Source: Rahnella victoriana
Lineage (GTDB): Bacteria; Pseudomonadota; Gammaproteobacteria; Enterobacterales; Enterobacteriaceae
Length of the DNA stretch: 64,000 bases
NCBI RefSeq assembly: GCF_004330295.1
Contig: NZ_SJOJ01000006.1
Location: 124,001-188,000 of the forward strand
Direction: 5' to 3'
Position numbers and translations under genes: made by a program. This document shows, one piece after another, positions 1 to 10,527 of the stretch. Within the stretch, counting starts at the first letter, position 1. Each line of letters opens with the position of its first letter. The notes below the pieces were generated by a model, which saw nothing but the letters and a program-made list of their open reading frames with translations, searched no databases and was not told the DNA's origin.

Positions 1-611
1 GGCGTACTGATATCAGCCAGAATAGACCAGCGGGAGATCGTCACGACAATCGCCGCCACATTCCCCAGCGTGGCGAACAGGAACAGCGCACGGTAGTTTT
101 CGCTCAGTTGGAAATACCCTGCCACCGCAAAACCGATAAAGAAGCCGAGGTTCATCCCGGCGTAATTCCACAGAAACGCGGATTCACGGCGGTCATCGTC
201 CGGTGCGAATCGCTGCGTCAGCATCATATTCAGGCAGGTGACATTCAGCCCGCTGCCGGTCAGGAACATTGCCAGCCCCCAGTACAACCCGGTCACGCCC
301 TCCAGCGCAATCAGTGCGCAGCCAAAGACCTGCAACACCATGCCCAGCACAAACAGATTCCGGTTACTGAGATAACGCCCGCCGAGGTAGCCGCCGAACA
401 TGTGCAGCCCGTAGTTGAACGCGCCGAACACGCCCATGATGGCGTTGGCGTTATCTTCGCTGAAGCCGAGTTTTTTGGTCGCGTACAGGACCAGCGTGGA
501 ATACAGCACCGCAAAGCCGAGCGTCGCGAATGTCTGAACGAAGAATAACGTGCCCGCGCCGGCAGGTATCGCCGTCCGGTGCTGCGATGTGGTGTTATTT
601 GACTGACTCAA
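1..611 (-). CDS. POT-family peptide/H+ symporter, N-terminal part (runs off the window)
   Basis: Reading leftward from a TTG at 611, preceded by AGGGG six bases upstream, the frame stays open to base 1 (about 203 codons). The visible protein starts MSQSNNTTSQHRTAIPAGAG and then shows five or so membrane segments, with a proton-dependent oligopeptide transporter look: GFAVLYSTLVLYATKKLGFSE, a GGYLGGRYLS loop, NVTCLNMMLTQRF and ESAFLWNYAGMNLGFFIGF. POT proteins import di- and tripeptides across the inner membrane and are about 480-500 residues, so more than half the gene lies outside. The TTG start is chosen because of the ribosome site; no ATG fits. The family call is fairly safe; which Dtp paralogue it is cannot be told. 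Confidence 0.7.
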   Translation of the reverse strand, partial: MSQSNNTTSQHRTAIPAGAGTLFFVQTFATLGFAVLYSTLVLYATKKLGFSEDNANAIMGVFGAFNYGLHMFGGYLGGRYLSNRNLFVLGMVLQVFGCALIALEGVTGLYWGLAMFLTGSGLNVTCLNMMLTQRFAPDDDRRESAFLWNYAGMNLGFFIGFAVAGYFQLSENYRALFLFATLGNVAAIVVTISRWSILADIST

Positions 612-941
612 GAAAGACCCCTGTCCTTATCTGATAGATAAACTCTGCTTCAAATGGTGACTTGTGCAGTTCTTATACGAAGCATTTTTTTAGAGTGCAT
701 TGTTATACCGCTACCACCAGCGATCGCCACAACATATCTTGCTATTTTGCCGTCACAAAAAGCGTTTGCCGGTAAATTGTGCTTTTATGCAGTTATGCTA
801 ATTATTTATTCACGATGATAAGCGAGATTAATCACGCAACGTGACCGCATAACCGCTGTTCATCCTTCACGCATTTTTTGCTCTGTAAATCATCAGATTG
901 TTCTAAGTTTGTCTAATCGGTAAAGATCCTGCAAAAGAGGG

Positions 942-970
942 TTGACGCTGACCTCAGTTTTCCCTACATT
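942..970 (+). promoter_or_regulatory. Sigma-70 promoter of the first tRNA-Ser
   Basis: TTGACG (942-947), a 17-base spacer and TACATT (965-970), followed by a GC-rich start region, 37 bases before the tRNA. The layout matches the promoter of the second tRNA-Ser copy. Bases 612-941 upstream are AT-rich and hold nothing else I can name. Confidence 0.7.
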
Positions 971-1007
971 AGCGCCGGTCAGCAGCACTGCGGTGTGGCT
1001 GACAGCT

Positions 1008-1097
1008 GGAGAGGTGTCTGAGTGGCTGAAGGAGCACGCCTGGAAAGTGTGTATATGAGCAATCGTATCGAGGGTTCGAACCCCTCTCTCTCCACCA
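1008..1097 (+). tRNA. tRNA-Ser (anticodon GGA), copy 1
   Basis: Ninety-base type II tRNA with encoded CCA. Acceptor GGAGAGG pairs with TCTCTCC (one G-T pair), the anticodon loop reads CTGGAAA (GGA, reads UCC/UCU), the long variable arm is TATGA-GCAA-TCGTA, and the T arm is GAGGG-TTCGAAC-CCCTC. The base before CCA (position 73) is A, where copy 2 at 2685-2774 has the usual serine G. Otherwise the two copies differ mainly in acceptor and variable arm. Confidence 0.93.
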
Positions 1098-1111
1098 CAT
1101 TATAGAAAAAA

Positions 1112-1142
1112 GGTCCTGATGAAAATCAGGACCTTTTTTTTG
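1112..1142 (+). terminator. Rho-independent terminator after tRNA-Ser copy 1
   Basis: Nine-base-pair stem GGTCCTGAT / ATCAGGACC with a GAAA tetraloop, followed by eight or more T. A variant of the same hairpin follows tRNA-Ser copy 2. Confidence 0.9.
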
Positions 1143-1167
1143 CTTTCGTACAAGCCGCACAAGCAAC

Positions 1168-2408
1168 TCAAATAATCGTATAGCCGCCATCAACGATAAG
1201 ATTTTCGCCGGTGATCATCCCGGCCTTTTCACTGACCAGATAGGCTACCGCACCGGCAATTTCATCCGGCATCGCAAATCGACCTGCGGGAATTTTTGCC
1301 GTCATGGCCGTCGCTCTTTCCCCCTGCCAGTAGCGTTTACCTAATTCCGTTTCTACTACCGTCGGTGAAATCGTATTAACCGTTATGCCAAATTGCCCCC
1401 ACTCCGCCGCCAGTACTTTTGACGCGATCACCAGACCGGCCTTGCTGGTGCAATACGCCGCATGATTCTCCAGCGCAATCACACTCGCCTGCGAAGCGAT
1501 ATTCACAATGCGCCCGTATTTCTGAGCAATCATGTACTTTCCGGCAGCCTGCGAGAGAAAATAGGGTGCGGTCAGATTCACTAACAACGTGGCATCCCAG
1601 CTCTCTTTTTTCACCTGAGAGGCCGCTTCGAGAATGCCGATCCCGGCGTTGTTCACCAGAATATCAATCCTGCCGTAACGGCCGATAACCTGCTCAATCA
1701 GCGCGGGAATGGCGGCAATGTCCGACAAATCAGCCGCGATACCGAACCCGTCACCGGTGAGTTCCCCGGCCTGCACGGCAACCTGTGGATCCTTATCCAC
1801 CATCACGACGGTGGCGCCGAGCTGGATCATCAGTTCGGTGATCGCCAGTCCGATCCCTGCCGATGCGCCAGTCACAACAGCAATGCTCGGCAGAAACGAA
1901 GCGATAATGCCGTAACCGATAGTGAACATCGACCAGATCCACCCGGTCGCCGACGCCAGCCTGTGTGAAGGTGTTCTTTGTACGACCAGCACATAGAACG
2001 CGTAGAAGAACAGCGGATAGGCAAAACCGCGCAGCGCGTAGAACACCAGAATTAACGGATAATTTTTGGCAGCGAGTCCGAAGTGAAAAAACAGCACGTG
2101 GAAAACGACCCACCAGACAACGCCCAGCGCCATAATTTTACGCGGGCCATAAATCTCACTGATGCCGCCGGACAACCAGCTGGCAATCGCAGCAGTGACG
2201 GCATAGACGGTGAAGACGGTGAAGACCATCGCGCTTTGCGAAACGTTAAAGCCGATATCAATGATGTATTTCGATAAAAAAGCCAGTTCGACGCCATCGC
2301 CGGTCATAAAAATAGCAATGGCGATCTAGCCCAGAAAAGTTTGACGGGCATACCAAAGACGACTTTCGACATTTCAGACGGGTTTTCAAAGGCAGGTGAT
2401 GAAGTCAT
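1168..2408 (-). pseudogene. Chimeric relic: RbtT/DalT-type polyol permease N-half fused to an SDR dehydrogenase
   Basis: The first part (ATG at 2408) begins MTSSPAFENPSEMSKVVFGMP and should continue FWGYIAIAIF before MTGDGVELAFLSKYI, the hallmark of RbtT/DalT/CsbX polyol MFS carriers. About one base is missing near 2328 (TGGGCTAGATCGCC), which shifts the frame to a stop. After roughly five membrane segments (to about 1880) the frame runs directly into a classical SDR: VVTGASAGIG cofactor loop, NNAG, a Ser and YCTSK active site, VDGGYTII end. The SDR lacks only its first 10-15 residues. An internal deletion must have removed the C-half of the permease and the start of the dehydrogenase. The open stretch 1168-2307 could encode a 379-residue hybrid from an internal ATG, but I judge it a dead remnant of a pentitol/tetritol locus. 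Confidence 0.8.
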
Positions 2409-2619
2409 TTCCGCTGTATCCTGATTGAAAATTATTGTGAGGAAGGAACGCGGATTGAGTATAAAAAACAGGCGGGGGATGAAACCTTTCTCTCATTGCC
2501 AACAGCCTGAGATAATGGCACTCAGTAACAACGACTATTGAGGTGTTTCACAGATTGGAGATCAATCCGGCAGGGCTGCACAGACTCTGAGCGTCTGATG
2601 CAAAACGCCGAAATTCTGC

Positions 2620-2648
2620 TTGACCCTTTTCGGCTGTCTCCCTATAGT
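2620..2648 (+). promoter_or_regulatory. Sigma-70 promoter of the second tRNA-Ser
   Basis: TTGACC (2620-2625), 17-base spacer, TATAGT (2643-2648), then a GC-rich start region; 36 bases before the tRNA. Same architecture as the promoter at 942-970. Confidence 0.75.
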
Positions 2649-2684
2649 AGCGCCCCGTTGCAACGCTCGCGCTGTAACGAACAC

Positions 2685-2774
2685 GGTGAGGTGTCTGAGT
2701 GGCTGAAGGAGCACGCCTGGAAAGTGTGTATACGAGAAATCGTATCGAGGGTTCGAACCCCTCCCTCACCGCCA
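2685..2774 (+). tRNA. tRNA-Ser (anticodon GGA), copy 2
   Basis: Ninety-base type II tRNA with encoded CCA. Acceptor GGTGAGG pairs with CCTCACC, anticodon loop CTGGAAA, variable arm TACGA-GAAA-TCGTA (perfect pairing), T arm GAGGG-TTCGAAC-CCCTC, discriminator G. Very close to E. coli serW/serX from memory. It is the canonical copy; copy 1 lies 1.6 kb upstream in the same direction. Confidence 0.95.
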
Positions 2775-2786
2775 TATTAAAGAAAA

Positions 2787-2819
2787 GGGTCCTGATGAAA
2801 ATCAGGGCCCTTTTCTTTT
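2787..2819 (+). terminator. Rho-independent terminator after tRNA-Ser copy 2
   Basis: Ten-base-pair stem GGGTCCTGAT / ATCAGGGCCC with a GAAA loop, then TTTTCTTTT. It is a diverged twin of the hairpin at 1112-1142, so the repeated unit includes the terminator. Confidence 0.85.
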
Positions 2820-2835
2820 GGTGCAACGCATGTGC

Positions 2836-3363
2836 TCAGTGGATAAAACGACCTCTTTTAGCATTCAGTGGCTGATTTCGCCATCGCCCGGCCAGCCATT
2901 CAAATTCCTGATAAGTATTTACCGATTTCAGTTCTTCCCGCAAAGCTTTAATGAAAGGCTCAGCAATATTCCAGGTGTCGATCACGGTCGAATAGGAAAT
3001 GCGTTTAATCATATCTTCATCATAAATTCCGCTCTGAATAGTCACTGCAACTCGCTCATAAAAATTAAGAATATATTGAAACTTACTGCATTCCCGAATT
3101 TCCTCTTCAGTCAATGGAGAGGACTCTGCGGGAAATACAAATGAGCGGAAGGACTTACCTGACCTGTGTACCTTTTTCAGCACTTTCAATGACTGTATGT
3201 AACGGCTATCCATTCGGCTTTCAAACAAAAAAATAGCGGTCTGAGTTTTTTTGGCAATACGGACGTTATAAAAAATGGTGCCTATGGCGACAAAAACGCC
3301 GAGAAGCAAAATCGCATTACTGAGTAGCTGCATTTTTAACGCATCAAATTCCATGATTTTCAT
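2836..3363 (-). CDS. DUF4760-type membrane-anchored protein of unknown function
   Basis: 175 residues. One N-terminal membrane segment (about residues 12-32, AILLLGVFVAIGTIFYNV) is followed by a soluble helical part containing the DUF4760-like stretch FQYILNFYERVAVTIQSGIYDEDMIKRI and a C-terminal basic tail. Function unknown; these proteins are scattered through accessory regions. The start is unsettled: MKIMEF (3363) has no clear ribosome site, and MEFDAL (3354) has only GGATG upstream. A terminator hairpin ends just before the start codon, with a micro-ORF before that, so expression may depend on read-through. It lies between the tRNA-Ser and ast loci and points away from both neighbours' operons. 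Confidence 0.7.
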   Translation of the reverse strand: MKIMEFDALKMQLLSNAILLLGVFVAIGTIFYNVRIAKKTQTAIFLFESRMDSRYIQSLKVLKKVHRSGKSFRSFVFPAESSPLTEEEIRECSKFQYILNFYERVAVTIQSGIYDEDMIKRISYSTVIDTWNIAEPFIKALREELKSVNTYQEFEWLAGRWRNQPLNAKRGRFIH

Positions 3364-3367
3364 CCAT

Positions 3368-3391
3368 GAAAAAGGCGGGGTAACCCGCCTT
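3368..3391 (-). terminator. Rho-independent terminator between the micro-ORF and the DUF4760 gene
   Basis: On the minus strand AAGGCGGG-TTAC-CCCGCCTT followed by TTTTTC. It lies downstream of the ast operon and the 11-codon ORF and ends five bases before the DUF4760 start, so it could end ast transcripts or attenuate the next gene. Confidence 0.75.
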
Positions 3392-3408
3392 ATTGAGATT
3401 AGTGTCGT

Positions 3409-3444
3409 TTAGAACCAATCATATTCATCTTGAATTGAGTTCAT
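3409..3444 (-). CDS. Candidate 11-residue micro-ORF (leader peptide or microprotein)
   Basis: On the minus strand AGGGAGG-AACAT-ATG opens the reading frame MNSIQDEYDWF followed by TAA. The ribosome site is one of the best in the window although nothing longer is encoded. The stop is 18 bases before the terminator stem at 3372-3391. I do not recognise the peptide. Either it is a leader that controls read-through into the DUF4760 gene, or a stand-alone microprotein made from the end of the ast region. Bases 3445-3597 upstream hold only candidate weak promoters (TTGGCA and TTGCAA boxes on the minus strand). Confidence 0.4.
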   Translation of the reverse strand: MNSIQDEYDWF

Positions 3445-3597
3445 ATGTTCCTCCCTGAGGCTGCTTTATTGCGTTTTCCCGTAACGAAAACATGTAATGA
3501 ATTCAACGCCATGCCAAATTCAATGAACATAAAATACTCACATGAAGGTTTCCTTGCAATACTGTATGAGCAATTCAGGAAGACATCTCGCAAAAAA

Positions 3598-4578
3598 TCA
3601 CATCTTCACCAGCATCAGCCCTGCCCTTAATCCCAAAGCCACATTTGGATTCGGGAACAACACCACTTCTTCCTCCGCTTCCACCCGGTAAGTTTTGCCG
3701 CTTTCCTGCGCGATCACAAAACCCTGGGTGAACGCCGTAAAATTCAGTGCATCCGCCGGGATAAAGAGCCGGAAATCGTCTTCTGAGCGGATCACATCCT
3801 GCACCACGCGGTAATGCATCAGCGGCGCAGTGGCTTCACGCACGGGCAACGGTTCGCCGCTGACCAGCGTTTCCAGCGCGCGGCGGATACCGGTGAACTG
3901 CGTGTGATCGTTGCTGCCAAACGGCAGCGCCTTGCCCAGTTCGAGTGTGCAACTGTCAGCCTGAAAAACATCGCTGCTGAAATGCGTAAAAGTGCCACCC
4001 GGCGAACGGTGATGCACCAGCGCATCCAGCCCGGCGGCCCCGAGCCACGCCAGCATCGCGTCGCTTTTCGGGCGCGACTGTAGCGGCAATAAACCAAAAC
4101 GCACATGTTTCGATCCGCGGATCGCCGTGTGCAAATCGTAATGGAACCGCTGCGTGGTGCCCGCAGCCGTCGCACTGCGGTAAAACAGCGCCATCACCTG
4201 CTCGAGTTCCTGCGCCCGGCGGGTTTCATCGTTTGGCATATAACGCGCATGACGTCCGCCAAACATGCGGTTCATGTCCGCATCGGCAAATCGCTTATTG
4301 ATGCGCATCGATGGCGGATTACCCAGCAACACCAGCAGCCGGACGCGTAACGGTCGTTCGCCTGCAAGCAATTCACTGACCAGCTGATTCAGCAATTCTA
4401 TCGGCGCGGTTTCATTACCGTGGATACCGGCGGAAATCACCACCGCCACCTCACACGGCTGACGCGGTGACAGTTCGAGGATACCTTCGCCGCGCCATTG
4501 CCAGTCCAGCGTTTCGGTTTGTCCGGCGGGTTCTGTCACCGCGTCGCCGGAAAGCGTCGTCGCCAGTAAATCAAACAT
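3598..4578 (-). CDS. astE: Succinylglutamate desuccinylase
   Basis: 326 residues, the length expected for AstE. It performs the last step of the arginine succinyltransferase (AST) pathway, splitting N-succinylglutamate into glutamate and succinate in the cytoplasm. The zinc-carboxypeptidase-like motif GIHGNETAP gives ligands His53 and Glu56; DMNRMFGG and the later HYDLHTAIRGSKH supply further active-site residues (the third zinc His is in DLH). Last gene of the leftward operon; 20 bases separate it from astB. The frame is intact and there is no sign of decay. Confidence 0.95.
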   Translation of the reverse strand: MFDLLATTLSGDAVTEPAGQTETLDWQWRGEGILELSPRQPCEVAVVISAGIHGNETAPIELLNQLVSELLAGERPLRVRLLVLLGNPPSMRINKRFADADMNRMFGGRHARYMPNDETRRAQELEQVMALFYRSATAAGTTQRFHYDLHTAIRGSKHVRFGLLPLQSRPKSDAMLAWLGAAGLDALVHHRSPGGTFTHFSSDVFQADSCTLELGKALPFGSNDHTQFTGIRRALETLVSGEPLPVREATAPLMHYRVVQDVIRSEDDFRLFIPADALNFTAFTQGFVIAQESGKTYRVEAEEEVVLFPNPNVALGLRAGLMLVKM

Positions 4579-4598
4579 ACACTCACTCCTGTGATGGC

Positions 4599-5942
4599 TC
4601 AGCGCTGGAAGGGATAAATCGCACCCAGCCCGAGAATATTGGTCAGCTCATCTAACGCCGTGCGCACTTCGGTCAGCAGTTGCGGATCCGCCAGATCTTT
4701 GGCCTGCATCCGGTCACGGTAATGCGTGTCCACCCAGGTGTTGAGCCGTGCGAACTGACTGTCACTCATCAGCGAGGCGACGTTCACCGCATTCAGTTCG
4801 TTGCGGTTGAGCGCCACCCGCAGACGCAGACAGGCCGGGCCGCCGCCGTTACGCATACTTTCGCGCAGATCAAACACTTCAATCTGATCGACCGGTCCGC
4901 CGCTGTCTTTCAGCGCCGACAGATACGCCCAGACACCGCTGTGCTGCCGCGATTCTTCCGGCACCACCAGCATCATTTTGCCATCCGTTTTACTCAGCAA
5001 CTGGCTGTTAAACAGATACGTCGCCACCGCATCGTCGAGCGATACTTTCGATTGCGGCACTTCTATGGGTAAGAAATCCAGCTCAAGTGCCGCCATTTTT
5101 TTGCGGATTTCCGCCAGCGCTTTATCTGAATTCACAAACGCCTGTTCATGGTGGAACAGCACGTTGCCGTTGCTGACCGAAATCACGTCGTTGTGAAAAA
5201 CACCGCTGTCGATGGCCTGCGGATTCTGCTGAATAAACACCGTGCGCTTTTCATCAAGCTGATGCAGACGCGCCACGGCGTCGCTGGCTAAACGTGTCTG
5301 ACGCGCCGGATAACGCACCGGCTCGTTTTCACCGGTGACCAGCCCGTCACGTCCGTAAACAAATACCTGCACGCCGGGTTTATCGTAGGCACCGCACAAC
5401 CGGTTGTGATTAGCCGCCCCTTCATCGCCCAGCGCCGCCACCTGCGGCAGCGCATCATGATGGGCAAAATACTTATCAGCATGGAACGTGGCACGCAAAA
5501 TCGCGGACGTGGTTTCCGCCTCAATGGCGCGGTGAAATTTATTGTTCAGGTTGGCGACGGTGAAATGCACGCGCCCGTCCGCGCTGTCTGCCGATGGCGA
5601 AACCGTGGCAGCATTGGCGACCCACATGGAGGATGCCGAACTCAGCGATGACAGCAGACGCGGCGAATAGGCCTGCGCCTTGAGCAACACTTCGCGGTCG
5701 CTGCCGCCAAAGCCCATCTTGCGTAACGTGCTCATATGCGGGCGCTCGTGCGGCGGCAAAATCCCCTGCGCAAAACCAAGATCGGCCAGCGCTTTCATTT
5801 TCAGTAAGCCCTGCTTTGCCGCCAGACGCGGGTTTGCCACCGCGTTCTGGTTTTTTGTCGAGGCTTCGTTACCGAACGACAGCCCCGCGTAATGATGGGT
5901 CGGCCCGACTAATCCGTCGAAATTTGCTTCACATCCGGACAT
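4599..5942 (-). CDS. astB: N-succinylarginine dihydrolase
   Basis: 447 residues, exactly the E. coli length. It hydrolyses N2-succinylarginine to succinylornithine, CO2 and two ammonia, the nitrogen-releasing step of the AST pathway. The protein starts [20 protein letters not shown] and keeps the family signatures [36 protein letters not shown] and [12 protein letters not shown] (with the catalytic Cys). The frame could open at a GTG at 5963, but that lies inside astD; the ATG at 5942 has GAGGAG six bases upstream and matches the known N-terminus, so it is preferred. Ten bases follow the astD stop. Confidence 0.96.
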   Translation of the reverse strand: MSGCEANFDGLVGPTHHYAGLSFGNEASTKNQNAVANPRLAAKQGLLKMKALADLGFAQGILPPHERPHMSTLRKMGFGGSDREVLLKAQAYSPRLLSSLSSASSMWVANAATVSPSADSADGRVHFTVANLNNKFHRAIEAETTSAILRATFHADKYFAHHDALPQVAALGDEGAANHNRLCGAYDKPGVQVFVYGRDGLVTGENEPVRYPARQTRLASDAVARLHQLDEKRTVFIQQNPQAIDSGVFHNDVISVSNGNVLFHHEQAFVNSDKALAEIRKKMAALELDFLPIEVPQSKVSLDDAVATYLFNSQLLSKTDGKMMLVVPEESRQHSGVWAYLSALKDSGGPVDQIEVFDLRESMRNGGGPACLRLRVALNRNELNAVNVASLMSDSQFARLNTWVDTHYRDRMQAKDLADPQLLTEVRTALDELTNILGLGAIYPFQR

Positions 5943-5952
5943 GCCTGTCTCC

Positions 5953-8501
<2,549 letters not shown>

Positions 8502-8529
8502 GATGCTCTACCTCATTTAACCCAATGAA

Positions 8530-9750
8530 TCATACGCACAGGCGCGCCACGGCACGTTCCAGGCGGTTCAGCCCTTCTTCCACATCCGCACCGGGAATAA
8601 TCAGTGATGGCGCAAAACGCAGCACGTTGGGTCCGGCAATCAGCGCAATTAACCCTTCTTCTGCCGCCAGCGTGTTCAGTTGTTTGGCCTGATCTTTATA
8701 ACGTTCACTCATCACCGCACCGAGCAGCAGCCCCTGACCACGGACTTCGCTGAACACCTGATAGCGGTCGTTGATACGCTTAAGCCCGGCGATAAACCAT
8801 TCGTGGCGTTTACTGACACCCGACAGCACATCCGGCGTATTGATCAGTTCAAACACTTTACCCGCCACCGCCGTCGCCAGCGGGTTACCGCCGTAAGTGG
8901 TACCGTGTGTGCCCGGCTGGAATAACGCCGCCAGGCGATCCGTGGTCAGCATTGCGCCGATCGGGAAACCGCCGCCGAGCGCCTTGGCGCTGGTCAGAAT
9001 ATCCGGCACCACGCCGTAATGCTGATAGGCATACAGCTCACCGGTGCGGCCAACGCCGGTCTGCACTTCATCGAAAATCAGCACGGCCTGATGTTTGTCG
9101 CAGAGTTCGCGCAGACCTTGCAGGAATTCACTGTCCGCAGGCACCACGCCGCCTTCGCCCTGAATTGGCTCGACAATCACTGCGCAGGTGTGGGAGGAAA
9201 TCTGTCCGGCCACCGCCGCCAGATCGTTAAACGGCAGATGGGTGATGGCCGGAGGCAGCGGCGCAAAATCTTCAGAATATTTCGGCTGACCGCCTGCGGT
9301 GACGGTAAATAAGGTGCGTCCGTGGAAGGCATTTTTGAAGGCGATGATTTCATTCTTTTCGCCGCCCGCTTTATTGCCAGCCAGACGCGCCAGTTTCAGC
9401 GCCGCTTCGTTGGCTTCTGCGCCGGAGTTACAGAAAAAGACTTTGTCCGCAAAGGTGGCATCAATCAGCTGTTTCGCCAGACGCAGCACCGGTTCGTTGG
9501 TGTAGCCGTTACCCAGATGCCAGACTTTATCCGCCTGCTCATGCAGGGTTTTACGAATTTCCGGATGCGCGTGGCCGAGCGCATTGACAGCGATGCCGCC
9601 CGCAAAATCGACATAATCTTTGCCAGCCTGATCCCACAGCCAGGATCCGTCGCCACGCACGGGAATGAACGCCGCCGGGGCATACACCGGCACCATCCAG
9701 TCATCGAAGTTCTGGCGGCTGACGTTTTGCGGTTGCTGTTGGTGTTCCAT
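8530..9750 (-). CDS. astC: Succinylornithine/acetylornithine transaminase
   Basis: 406 residues, class III PLP aminotransferase. In the AST pathway it converts succinylornithine plus 2-oxoglutarate to succinylglutamate semialdehyde plus glutamate; relatives also act on acetylornithine. PLP-binding features: [37 protein letters not shown] with the ring-contacting Asp, and Schiff-base Lys256 in TSAKALGGG. First gene of the operon. Placement behind a sigma-54 promoter and NtrC-like sites supports the catabolic AstC assignment rather than biosynthetic ArgD. Confidence 0.95.
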   Translation of the reverse strand: MEHQQQPQNVSRQNFDDWMVPVYAPAAFIPVRGDGSWLWDQAGKDYVDFAGGIAVNALGHAHPEIRKTLHEQADKVWHLGNGYTNEPVLRLAKQLIDATFADKVFFCNSGAEANEAALKLARLAGNKAGGEKNEIIAFKNAFHGRTLFTVTAGGQPKYSEDFAPLPPAITHLPFNDLAAVAGQISSHTCAVIVEPIQGEGGVVPADSEFLQGLRELCDKHQAVLIFDEVQTGVGRTGELYAYQHYGVVPDILTSAKALGGGFPIGAMLTTDRLAALFQPGTHGTTYGGNPLATAVAGKVFELINTPDVLSGVSKRHEWFIAGLKRINDRYQVFSEVRGQGLLLGAVMSERYKDQAKQLNTLAAEEGLIALIAGPNVLRFAPSLIIPGADVEEGLNRLERAVARLCV

Positions 9751-9887
9751 ATAAACCTCTTCAATGTAAGGCCAGTGACTGGCTGAATTCAGGGTGCAGG
9801 CGTCCGCCCCCCATACCGGCAGGAATGCTCGTTATTAGTTTGTTATTTAAAAGTTAATAAATAATCTCACTCAGTCACATCATAGAG

Positions 9888-9903
9888 TGCAGTCTTCATG
9901 CCA
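9888..9903 (-). promoter_or_regulatory. Sigma-54 promoter of astCADBE
   Basis: Minus strand reads TGGCATG-AAGA-CTGCA, against the consensus TGGCACG-N4-TTGCW, with the invariant GG and GC of the -24/-12 elements correctly spaced. It lies about 140 bases upstream of astC. E. coli astC is known to have an NtrC-dependent sigma-54 promoter. Confidence 0.85.
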
Positions 9904-9929
9904 GCAAAGGAAAAAAGTGAATAAAAAAA

Positions 9930-10005
9930 GTCACATCCAGAAAAAACAACCACTTAAAACCGGCTGTTATTCACTTTAATTGCATAAAAAATGAATAAAA
10001 GAAAA
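9930..10005 (-). promoter_or_regulatory. Cluster of ArgR-box-like half sites
   Basis: Several TGAATA/TATTCA elements lie between the sigma-54 promoter and the NtrC-like sites (for example GTGAATAAAA near 9937 and TTATTCACT plus ATGAATAAAA in 9968-10000). ArgR activates ast in Salmonella by binding such boxes. No single copy is a strong full palindrome, so this is tentative. Confidence 0.4.
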
Positions 10006-10128
10006 AATCCCCTTTCACAGCAACGAGGGGTAAAGAATGAGTATGCAGGGAGTTATTTTCATTTCGGCGGGATTTATTGTGCAGGACTGTGATCCGGCGC
10101 GTATCCGCCATGCCCCCTTAAGAACGAC

Positions 10129-10167
10129 TGCACCTTTGCGGTGCTGCGCACGCACTTTTATCGCGCA
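10129..10167. promoter_or_regulatory. Tandem NtrC-like enhancer sites for the ast promoter
   Basis: Site 1 (10129-10145) TGCACC-TTTGC-GGTGCT is a nearly perfect match to TGCACY-N5-RGTGCA; site 2 (10151-10167) CGCACT-TTTAT-CGCGCA is weaker. The centres are 22 bp apart, two helical turns, and lie about 240-270 bp upstream of the sigma-54 promoter. The rest of 10016-10527 contains short spurious frames only; the last part must carry the promoter of the sugar operon. Confidence 0.65.
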
Positions 10168-10527
10168 TCGGATCTGCGTGACTGCCCTCACACTCTGCGC
10201 AAATAAAACGCAGCAGGTCGCTTTGCTTTCTGAAAAAGGGCGCATTCACGCCGGTGATGTTCATTTATTGTTAATACAATGATCCAAAATGGTTAATTTG
10301 TTATCGGTAACGCACCCCAACTTTCTTCCCGGCCACTGCCTTTAGATTTTAATTAACTTATATTTAACATTAAAGAATACATATATTAACAATAAAGGAC
10401 TTTGATCACATTCCATTCACGTCTGCGCGAAAACCGCTTTCCCCTTCAGTTAATCTCTGAATGTGGATTACATCACCACTGCCCGTTCCCCTACACCAGA
10501 ACAGAACATCATAAGAAAGGTACAGAC

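Noticed and set aside
108..548. 146-codon frame on the plus strand
   Set aside because: It is the antisense of the POT transporter; composition (rich in His, Gln, Arg) is that of a shadow frame and it has no ribosome site.
1008..2774. Prophage or integrative island at tRNA-Ser
   Set aside because: The paired tRNAs suggest an insertion site, but no integrase, phage gene or clear att repeat beyond the tRNA sequence itself is visible.
3445..3630. 61-codon frame on the plus strand between DUF4760 and astE
   Set aside because: It runs into the antisense of the astE end, has no ribosome site and no recognisable domain.
10037..10282. 81-codon frame upstream of the sugar operon
   Set aside because: It lies over the NtrC-like sites, starts without a ribosome site and reads as random sequence.
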